Below the pieces are notes generated by a model. That model saw only the letters and a program-made list of their open reading frames with translations, searched no databases and was not told the DNA's origin. Of a stretch of DNA of 15,368 nt, positions 7,796-13,771 are shown piece after piece (position 1 is the stretch's first letter; each line of letters starts with the position of its first letter). Origin of the DNA: CAIKZZ01 sp037443765 (GTDB taxonomy: Bacteria; Pseudomonadota; Gammaproteobacteria; Steroidobacterales; Steroidobacteraceae); assembly GCA_037443765.1 (NCBI GenBank), contig JBBINS010000062.1:1-15368 (forward strand), given 5' to 3'. Both the position numbers and the translations under genes were made by a program.

Positions 7796-8794
7796 ATGCA
7801 GCAGCGCCATCTGGGTTCCGGGGGTCTAGCCGTGTCCGCGCTCGGCCTCGGCTGCATGGGCATGTCCGGGACGTACGGCAGCGCCGCGACGCGCGACCCG
7901 GTCGAGGCGCTGTCGACGATCGACCTCGCCCTCGAGCTCGGCATCAACTTCCTCGACACGGCGGAGGTCTACGGCCCGTACCGCAACGAGGAACTCGTCG
8001 GCCGTGCGCTCGCCGGCCGGCGCGGGCGCTGGGTGGTCGCCTCGAAGTTCGGCTTCAGGATCGGCGGCGACGGGGCGATCGCGGGCTGCGACGGGAGCCC
8101 GGCCAACGCCCGACGCGCCTGCGAGGCCTCGCTCGCGCGCCTCGGCATCGAGACGATCGACCTCTACTACCTGCACCGGCTGGACCCCGCGGTGCCGATC
8201 GAGGACACCGTCGGCGCGATGGCCGAACTCGTCCGCGCGGGCAAGGTCCGCCACCTCGGCCTGTCCGAGGTGAGCGCCTCGACGCTGCGGCGCGCCGCGG
8301 CCGTGCACCCGATCGCCGCCCTGCAGTCCGAGTACTCGCTGTTCGAGCGCGGCGTGGAACGCGACGTGCTGCCCGCCTGCCGGGCGCTCGGCGTCGGGTT
8401 CGTGCCGTTCGCGCCGCTCGGCCGGGGATTCCTGACCGGCACCGCCCGCCCCGCGGACGCGTACCGCCCGGACGGGGACTTCCGCGGCTCGCTGCCGCGC
8501 TTCCAGGGCGAGAACTTCGAGCGGAACGAGGCCCTGGTGGGCGCCCTGCGCCGCATCGCGGCCCGCAAGGGCTGCACGCCGGCCCAGCTCGCGCTCGCCT
8601 GGCTACTGGCCCAGGGTCAGGACATCGTGCCGATACCGGGAGCCGGCCGCCGCACGCACCTCGCGGAGAACGCCGCGGCGGCCGCCGTGCCGCTGCCGGC
8701 CTGCGACCTGATGGCGCTCGAGGAGGCCTTTCCGCGCAATGCGGCGGCCGGCGAGCGTTACCCGGAAGCCGACTTCAGGTACGTCGACCGCTAG
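7796..8794 (+). CDS. Aldo/keto reductase (YakC/AKR13-like)
   Basis: This is a soluble NADPH-dependent oxidoreductase of the aldo/keto reductase superfamily; the physiological carbonyl substrate cannot be told. The 332-residue length fits. The N-terminus LGSGGLAVSALGLGCMGMSG is typical. The catalytic tetrad is visible: Asp54 and Tyr59 in FLDTAEVYGPY, Lys84 in VASKFGF, and His127 in YYLHRLD. Later motifs include LGLSEVSASTLRRA, QSEYSLF, PFAPLGRGFLTG and the cofactor-binding IPGAGRRTHLAEN. The ATG at 7796 gives the family's standard start, but no good ribosome site is seen. The gene is monocistronic as far as visible, and its TAG stop directly abuts the stop of the opposing ankyrin gene. It has no obvious functional link to either neighbour. 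Confidence 0.93.
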   Translation: MQQRHLGSGGLAVSALGLGCMGMSGTYGSAATRDPVEALSTIDLALELGINFLDTAEVYGPYRNEELVGRALAGRRGRWVVASKFGFRIGGDGAIAGCDGSPANARRACEASLARLGIETIDLYYLHRLDPAVPIEDTVGAMAELVRAGKVRHLGLSEVSASTLRRAAAVHPIAALQSEYSLFERGVERDVLPACRALGVGFVPFAPLGRGFLTGTARPADAYRPDGDFRGSLPRFQGENFERNEALVGALRRIAARKGCTPAQLALAWLLAQGQDIVPIPGAGRRTHLAENAAAAAVPLPACDLMALEEAFPRNAAAGERYPEADFRYVDR

Positions 8795-10708
8795 TCACTT
8801 CGCCTCGAACAGCGTCGCGAGCGCGGGATCGCCGACCTGCTTGGCGAGGTCCTTCGCGCTCTGCGCCGCGCTGTTGCGGATGCGCTGGTCGGCGCCGAGC
8901 CCGATCAGCACCCGCGCCGTCTCGGCCTGTCGCCCCGCCACGGCGGCGAGCAACGGCGTGTTGCCGAGCTCGTTGCGCGCCTCGAGATTGGCGCCGGCGG
9001 CGACCAGCTGGCGCACGACGGCGGTCCGGCCGGCGCCGGCCGCCAGAATCAGCGGCGTGTTGCCGGTCTTGGTCCGTGCTTCGCGCGCCGCCCCCGCCTT
9101 CAGCAGCCGCGCGACCAGGTCCGCGTCACCGTGCTGGGCGGCGATGCCGAGGGGCGTCACGCCGTTCTGGTCGGCGACGTCGAGCCCACCGGCGACCGAC
9201 AGCGCCGCGGCGGCGTGAGCGGCGCCAGCCTGCGCGGCGACGGCGAGCGCGGTGCGCCCGGTCGCGTCCCGCGCGCGCGCATCCGCGCCGGCGGCCAGCA
9301 GCGTCGCCGTGACGGCCGCGTCGTCGCGCTCCGCGGCCACCATCAGCGCCGTACGCCCCGACGCGTCGAGCGCGTTCGGTTTTGCACCGGCAGCCACGAG
9401 GGCTGAAACGACGTCGGCCGAGCCGAGCTCCGCCGCCAAGGTCAGGGGCGTCGCGGCTCGCGCCTGTACGGCGTTGGCATCGGCGTGCCGGGCGAGCAAC
9501 GCCTTGAGCGCACCCACCTGGTGTCGTCGCAGGGCCGCGCCGAGGGCGCTGTCGCCGTCCTTGGCGCGGCTGTCGATCTTGGCGCCCGCATCGAGCAGCG
9601 CTTCGACCGCCGGCACGTGCCCAGCGCGCGACGCCGCAATCAGCGCGGTGATGCCTGCCGCGTCGGCGGCGTTGACGTCGGCGCCCGCGGCAAGCGCCGC
9701 CTTGAGGCCAGGCATGTCGCCGCGCTCGGCTGCGACCATGGCCGGCGTCCAGCCCACGAACAGGTCGTCGCCGCGGGTCTCCCGGGCGACGCTCGCCCGC
9801 GCGACGCCGGTCGCGCCGTGGGACCGGAGCGCCGCGGCGATCTCGGTCGCGCCCGGCGCCTTGCCCGCCCGTTCCGCGAGGTCGAGCGCCGAGAGGCCCT
9901 GCTTGTTGCGCAGCTGCGGGTCCGCGCCGTGCCCGAGCAACAGCTCGACCGACGGCGCCGAGAGCGCGGCCGCAGCCAGCATCAGCGGCGTCCCGCCGCG
10001 CGCGTCGACCGCGTTGCTGTCCGCCTTGGCGTCCAGCAGCACGGCGATCACCGGTGCGGCGCCGCGGCGCGCGGCGACGAGCAGCGGCGTGTCGCCCGCG
10101 ACGTCGCGGGCATCGACCGCCGCGCCGTGACCGAGCAGCAGCTTCGCGGCATCGGGCTTCTGGCCGTCGGCAGCCTCGTGCAGCGCGGTGCGTCGGTCGG
10201 CGCCGGCCGCCGTCGCCGGCACCGTCGCGAGCAGCCGCTCGAGCGCCGCAACGTCGCCGTCACGCGCCGCGCGTTTCAGGAGCGTGGCCGGGTCCTCGGC
10301 CGGCGCCGTTGGCGTCGCCGCCTGCGTCCCCCGCGCGCCGGCGTAGCCCGCGGCGGCGGCGAGCGCCGACCATTCGGCGGCGCTCTTGCCGGTGTCCTTG
10401 CAGACGCCGGACTCGACCTGGGCGGCGAGGCTGAACGCGGCCTTCGCGTGCGAGGCGCTGGCGGCCTGGACGAGCAGGCGGCAGGCGCGCGGCGGGTCCG
10501 GCGGCAGGCCGACGTCGTTGCTGCGCGGCAGGTACATCAGCCCGAGCTGGTAGCTCGCCTCGGCGTTGCCGCCGTCCGCGAGCGACTGCAACAACTGCGC
10601 GGCGCGCGGGTAATCGTGGTGGCGCAGCGCATCGCGCGCCGGTTCGAGCTCCGGCGGCGGCGCGGGCGCCGCCGCGAGCAGCAGCGTCGCGACGAGCGCG
10701 GCGCTCAT
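8795..10708 (-). CDS. Exported Sel1-like plus ankyrin-repeat protein
   Basis: A 637-residue protein of unknown function that looks like a protein-binding scaffold. The N-terminus (MSAALVATLLLAAAPAPP) resembles a signal peptide, although it lacks a positive charge, so periplasmic location is probable but not certain. Residues about 32-125 contain Sel1/TPR-like helices (for example AEASYQLGLMYLP). From about residue 140 to the end there are some 14 ankyrin repeats of about 33 residues, with recurring TPL..AA and LL.AGA signatures. The chosen ATG at 10708 overlaps the upstream oxidoreductase stop as ATGA; a GTG 12 nt upstream is possible but would add four residues before the hydrophobic core. 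The operon arrangement suggests it serves the oxidoreductase/cytochrome system. No catalytic motif was seen. Confidence 0.88.
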   Translation of the reverse strand: MSAALVATLLLAAAPAPPPELEPARDALRHHDYPRAAQLLQSLADGGNAEASYQLGLMYLPRSNDVGLPPDPPRACRLLVQAASASHAKAAFSLAAQVESGVCKDTGKSAAEWSALAAAAGYAGARGTQAATPTAPAEDPATLLKRAARDGDVAALERLLATVPATAAGADRRTALHEAADGQKPDAAKLLLGHGAAVDARDVAGDTPLLVAARRGAAPVIAVLLDAKADSNAVDARGGTPLMLAAAALSAPSVELLLGHGADPQLRNKQGLSALDLAERAGKAPGATEIAAALRSHGATGVARASVARETRGDDLFVGWTPAMVAAERGDMPGLKAALAAGADVNAADAAGITALIAASRAGHVPAVEALLDAGAKIDSRAKDGDSALGAALRRHQVGALKALLARHADANAVQARAATPLTLAAELGSADVVSALVAAGAKPNALDASGRTALMVAAERDDAAVTATLLAAGADARARDATGRTALAVAAQAGAAHAAAALSVAGGLDVADQNGVTPLGIAAQHGDADLVARLLKAGAAREARTKTGNTPLILAAGAGRTAVVRQLVAAGANLEARNELGNTPLLAAVAGRQAETARVLIGLGADQRIRNSAAQSAKDLAKQVGDPALATLFEAK

Positions 10709-12003
10709 TCCGTACCCCACTTGGTCTCGACCTGGATGCCGACGCTCTTCAGGAACTCGGTCGGCAGGATGCCGCCCGCGTTGACGATCACGGCATCATT
10801 GGGCAGGTGCAGCCCCTTGCCATCCTGCACGATCGCGACGCGCTCCTCGGTGATGGCCTTGACCTCGGATTTCAACATCAGCCGCAGGCTGCCCTTCTCG
10901 ACCGCCGCCTTGACGCGCTCGCGGTTGCGCGTCTTGGCGCGCTGGAACGCCTCGCCGCGGTACGAGAGCGCCACCGTCGCGCCGGCCTCCGCGAGGCTCG
11001 CCGCCGCCTCGAGCGCGCTGTCGCCGCCGCCGACGACGAGCACCTGCTGGCCGACGTACTGCTCGGGGTCGATCAGGCGGTAGACGACCTTGGACATGTC
11101 CTCCCCGGGCACGCCGAGCTTGCGCGGCGTACCGCGCCGGCCGACCGACAGGAGCACGGTCGCCGTACGCAGCTCGCCCTTCGTCGTCTTGACGAGGAAG
11201 CCGTCGCCGTCCGCGCTGACCGCCTCGACCCGCTCGTTGCAGCGAATCTCGAGCCCGGTGCGCTTCTGGGCGTCGATCCAGATCTCGAGCAGCTGCTCCT
11301 TGCTCGTCAGCGTGACCTCGATCTTGCCGACCAGAGGCAGCGTCGCCGGCTGGGTCATCACGATCTTGCCGCGCGGGTACTGGAACACGCAGCCGCCGAG
11401 CGACTCCTGCTCGATGGTCGCGAAGCGCAGCTTCTTCTCGAGCGCGGCGAGCGACGCCGCGAAGCCCGCGGGGCCGGCGCCGACGATCACGACGTCGAGC
11501 TGCCCGTTCTTGCCGCGCGGCCGCCGCGCGACGATCTGATCCATCGCCTGGCGCCCCTGCTCGACCGCATTGCGGATGAGCCCCATGCCGCCGAGCTCGC
11601 CCGCGACGAAGACGCCCGGAACGTTGGTCTCGAACCACGGCGACACCTTGGGCAGGTCGACGCCTCGCCTCGCCGTACCGAACACGAGCGTGATCGCGTC
11701 GACCGGGCAGGCCGCGCGGCAGGCACCGTGGCCGATGCACTCGGTCGGCGAGACGAGGTCCGCCTTGCCGTTGATGAGGCCGAGCACCGTGTGGTGGGGC
11801 ATCTCGGGGCAGGCCTTGATGCACGAGCCGCAGCCGATGCACTTGACGTGGTCGACGATCGGGTGCAGCGACGCGGGCTCCGTGAGCCCGGCCTCAGTCG
11901 CCTCGTCGCGCGTCGTCACGCTGACCTTCGTCATCCGGTACCGGCGCAGCCCGTACCAGCCGAGGCAGATCGCCAGCGGTATGGTGTAGATGAGGTATTC
12001 CAT
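10705..12003 (-). CDS. Membrane-anchored ferredoxin/FAD/NAD(P) oxidoreductase, permuted domains
   Basis: A 432-residue flavoprotein likely to pass electrons between NAD(P)H and Fe-S clusters on the cytoplasmic membrane face. Residues 3-20 form one hydrophobic helix. A ferredoxin-like domain follows: C55-x2-C58-x2-C61-x3-C65, then C89-x2-H92-x2-C95-x3-C99, with His replacing the second Cys. Residues 126-151 (TNVPGVFVAGELGGMG and RNAVEQG) match the segment that normally ends thioredoxin-reductase-type flavoproteins. The FAD GxGxxG motif is at 175-180 (VGAGPAG) and the NAD(P) motif GGGDSA at 325-330, and the protein stops soon after. The redox CxxC of thioredoxin reductase is absent: YRLIDPEQY precedes the GGGDSA strand. 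The gene is divergent from the cytochrome genes. The substrate is unknown. Confidence 0.85.
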   Translation of the reverse strand: MEYLIYTIPLAICLGWYGLRRYRMTKVSVTTRDEATEAGLTEPASLHPIVDHVKCIGCGSCIKACPEMPHHTVLGLINGKADLVSPTECIGHGACRAACPVDAITLVFGTARRGVDLPKVSPWFETNVPGVFVAGELGGMGLIRNAVEQGRQAMDQIVARRPRGKNGQLDVVIVGAGPAGFAASLAALEKKLRFATIEQESLGGCVFQYPRGKIVMTQPATLPLVGKIEVTLTSKEQLLEIWIDAQKRTGLEIRCNERVEAVSADGDGFLVKTTKGELRTATVLLSVGRRGTPRKLGVPGEDMSKVVYRLIDPEQYVGQQVLVVGGGDSALEAAASLAEAGATVALSYRGEAFQRAKTRNRERVKAAVEKGSLRLMLKSEVKAITEERVAIVQDGKGLHLPNDAVIVNAGGILPTEFLKSVGIQVETKWGTE

Positions 12004-12114
12004 GCGGGGCGCGACACTCCCATCGGGGGGCGGATTCTGTCAACCAACCGCGTCACGACGCCATCCTCACCCCTGTCGCCAGACGGAGTCACCGGTGGCA
12101 CCGCCGGCCGCGGA

Positions 12115-12132
12115 ATCAAAACAGTTTTTGAT
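12115..12132. repeat. Palindrome, candidate operator
   Basis: The sequence ATCAAAACAGTTTTTGAT has perfect 7-bp inverted arms (ATCAAAA / TTTTGAT) around a 4-nt centre. It lies in the AT-rich part of the divergent region, upstream of the -35 element of the rightward promoter. Symmetry and placement fit a dimeric regulator binding site; the regulator is not identified. It contains TTGAT/ATCAA half-sites, but not in the FNR box arrangement. Confidence 0.45.
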
Positions 12133-12170
12133 GCAGTTCACATGTCGCCCTCAACAGACGTGACTGGCCC

Positions 12171-12199
12171 TTGGCACTCGGTAAGATGAAGCCGATACT
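12171..12199 (+). promoter_or_regulatory. Sigma-70-type promoter for the TPR/cytochrome genes
   Basis: TTGGCA (12171-12176, 5/6 to TTGACA) is followed after 17 nt by GATACT (12194-12199, 4/6 to TATAAT). Transcription would begin near 12206, giving a leader of about 70 nt before the GTG at 12276. It is the best promoter match seen in this intergenic region; no experimental support exists here. Confidence 0.5.
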
Positions 12200-12212
12200 T
12201 TAATTAATGTGG

Positions 12213-12245
12213 GCTAGTTTGCTTACCGCGGTGCCGCAAACTGGC
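12213..12245 (+). repeat. Leader inverted repeat / stem-loop
   Basis: AGTTTGC (12216-12222) pairs with GCAAACT (12236-12242), extended outward by one G-U and two G-C pairs to about 10 bp, with a 13-nt loop containing the self-complementary ACCGCGGT. It lies between the predicted transcription start and the ribosome site of the TPR gene. No U-tract follows, so it is not a normal terminator. It could be an operator or a leader RNA structure. Confidence 0.5.
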
Positions 12246-12275
12246 TATCGTGGAATATTCGCCCGGAGTCCCTGA

Positions 12276-12902
12276 GTGACTGGTTACGTCCCTATCGTCG
12301 CCGCCGTGCTCGCCTTCCTGGCCGGGCCCGCGGTCGCCCTGCTTCTGGCGCGGACCGGCCGCGAGCGGGCGGCCTTCGCCGCCATCGTCGCCTCACCGCT
12401 GCTCGCCGCGACGGCGTTCGCGGCGGCGACGTCGCTGCCGCACCGCACGAGTCCGGATCCGGCCGGTGAGGGACCGGCCGCCTCCGCGTCCCCGGCCGGA
12501 GTGGCCACCGAGGCGGACGGCCTCAGGCGCACCGCGGAGGAGCTGCGGCTCGCGCGGCGCTTCAACGAGGCGCGCGACGCCTACGAGAAGCTCGTCAAGG
12601 CGTCGCCCAACGACGTCGACGCGTGGGCGGACCTCGCCGACGCCCAGGCGGCGGCCTCCGGCGGCGACCTCCGCGCCGCCGGTGCGTCGATCGACCGGGC
12701 GCTGGCGATCGACCCGAACCACCCCAAGGCGCTCTGGCTCAAGGCGAGCCTCGAGCTCCAGCTGCAGCACTACGCCAGCGCAGGACAGATCTGGGAGCGG
12801 CTGCTCGGCCAGCTTCCCCCCGATTCGAACGACGCACGGATCGTGCGTGCAAACCTCGACGAGGCCCGCGGGCTCGCGTCGAAGCAAGGAGCAGGTCGAT
12901 GA
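12276..12902 (+). CDS. Membrane-anchored TPR protein, CcmI/CycH-like
   Basis: A 208-residue protein with two hydrophobic N-terminal segments (about residues 4-25 and 32-52), a flexible Ala/Pro/Ser linker (55-78), and tetratricopeptide helices from about 84 to 182. The last repeats (DRALAIDPNHPKALWLKASL and WERLLGQLPPDS) closely resemble the TPR domain of CcmI/CycH, which presents apocytochrome c to the haem-ligation machinery. The linked 21-haem cytochrome makes a chaperone or assembly role plausible, but this is an inference. The GTG start at 12276 has GGAG at 12265-12268, 7 nt away, and no better ATG was seen. The stop overlaps the next start as ATGA. Confidence 0.82.
   Translation: MTGYVPIVAAVLAFLAGPAVALLLARTGRERAAFAAIVASPLLAATAFAAATSLPHRTSPDPAGEGPAASASPAGVATEADGLRRTAEELRLARRFNEARDAYEKLVKASPNDVDAWADLADAQAAASGGDLRAAGASIDRALAIDPNHPKALWLKASLELQLQHYASAGQIWERLLGQLPPDSNDARIVRANLDEARGLASKQGAGR
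12886..12891 (+). promoter_or_regulatory. Ribosome binding site fixing the cytochrome b start
   Basis: AAGGAG lies 7 nt upstream of the ATG at 12899. The open frame extends upstream to 12623, but that part is the shadow of the TPR gene. The site and the 4-nt overlap fix the start at 12899. Confidence 0.85.
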
Positions 12903-13771
12903 ACGCAGCAGCACCCGCAACCCGCGCGGTCCCGTCGGCACCCCGGTTCCGCATCACCTCGGCGCAGGTCGGCCTCGGGCTCGCCGCGGTGCTGCTGATT
13001 CTCGGCTGGGTCAGCCCGCTGCGGACGTACATCACGCCGCGCTCCGGGCTCGGCTACTGGCTCGGCATCCTCGGCGGCTCGCTGATGCTGGCGCTCCTCG
13101 TCTACCCGGCGCGCAAGCGGATCCCGAGCCTCGCGGTCCTCGGCTCGAACAAGGCGTGGTTCCGGATTCACATGGTGCTCGGCGTCGCCGGCCCGATCTG
13201 CATCCTCTACCACTGCTGCTATCGCCTCGGGGCGACCAACAGCAACGTCGCGCTAGTCTCGATGCTGATCGTGGCGGGCAGCGGACTCGTCGGTCGCTAC
13301 CTGTACACCCGAATCCACCACGGCCTGTACGGCCAGAAGGCGTCCCTCCAAGAGCTGCGCAGCGAGGCGGCACGGCTCAAGGGCGAGGGCGGCGGCGCCG
13401 GCCGCCTGCTCCCGGAGTTCGCGGCACGCCTCGACGCCGCCGAGAAGCGCATCGCGTTCAGCATCCCGCTCGTGCCGCAGGCGCTGACCGCGGCGGTGCT
13501 CTTCATGATCGGCCGCGCCAGCATGCGTCACTACGTCCATCAGGCGCTTCGCCACGCGGCGGCCGAGTCGCTCGCCATCGCCGAGCATCGCCGCGCGCTG
13601 TCGTTCGCCGCCGACCGGTATTCGGACTCGCGGCTGATCGCCGCGCGACGGGTCGCCGAGTTCCAGAGCTGCGAGCGACTGTTCGGGCTGTGGCACGTCC
13701 TGCACCTGCCGCTGTTCGGCATGCTGTTCGTGGCCGGCATTGTCCACGTCGTCGCCGTGAACATCTACTGA
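12899..13771 (+). CDS. Putative di-haem transmembrane cytochrome b
   Basis: A 290-residue integral membrane protein of no named family that I recognise. Hydrophobic segments lie at about residues 23-43, 52-70, 88-108, 118-138, 190-206 and 262-288, with long polar helical regions at 140-188 and 207-260. Two helices each carry histidines 14 residues apart: His91/His105 (RIHMVLG to LYHCC) and His269/His283 (VLHLPLF to IVHVV), with His266 close by. Such paired H-x13-H helices are the two-haem arrangement of ferric-reductase/NADPH-oxidase-like membrane domains, so bis-His haem b binding across the membrane is inferred. It overlaps the TPR gene by 4 nt and the multihaem cytochrome by 1 nt (TGATG), which suggests it hands electrons between that periplasmic cytochrome and a cytoplasmic or quinone partner. 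Confidence 0.78.
   Translation: MNAAAPATRAVPSAPRFRITSAQVGLGLAAVLLILGWVSPLRTYITPRSGLGYWLGILGGSLMLALLVYPARKRIPSLAVLGSNKAWFRIHMVLGVAGPICILYHCCYRLGATNSNVALVSMLIVAGSGLVGRYLYTRIHHGLYGQKASLQELRSEAARLKGEGGGAGRLLPEFAARLDAAEKRIAFSIPLVPQALTAAVLFMIGRASMRHYVHQALRHAAAESLAIAEHRRALSFAADRYSDSRLIAARRVAEFQSCERLFGLWHVLHLPLFGMLFVAGIVHVVAVNIY

Larger units (their letters stand above)
12004..12275. other. Divergent regulatory region of the redox gene cluster
   Basis: This 272-nt non-coding stretch is flanked by start codons facing outwards. The left half (12004-12110) is GC-rich. A TTGACA on the minus strand (12043-12038) has no matching -10 at usual distance, so the leftward promoter is unassigned. The right half is markedly more AT-rich than the rest of the window and holds a palindrome, a sigma-70-like promoter and a leader stem-loop, each listed separately. 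Confidence 0.7.

Noticed and set aside
7777..9312. 511-codon plus-strand frame across the aldo/keto reductase and ankyrin gene
   Set aside because: Arg/Pro/Ala-rich shadow frame that crosses the ends of two well-supported genes.
10705..12003. Calling the flavoprotein a thioredoxin reductase
   Set aside because: The redox-active CxxC is missing from the NAD(P) domain and a ferredoxin domain plus membrane helix are present.
12126..12139. TTGAT-GCAG-TTCAC as an FNR/ANR box
   Set aside because: Only the left half-site matches TTGAT-N4-ATCAA; the right half has too many mismatches to claim.
12171..12187. TTGGCAC resembling a sigma-54 -24 element upstream of the cytochrome genes
   Set aside because: No GC-containing -12 element at the required distance (AAGA instead of TTGC); a sigma-70 reading fits better.
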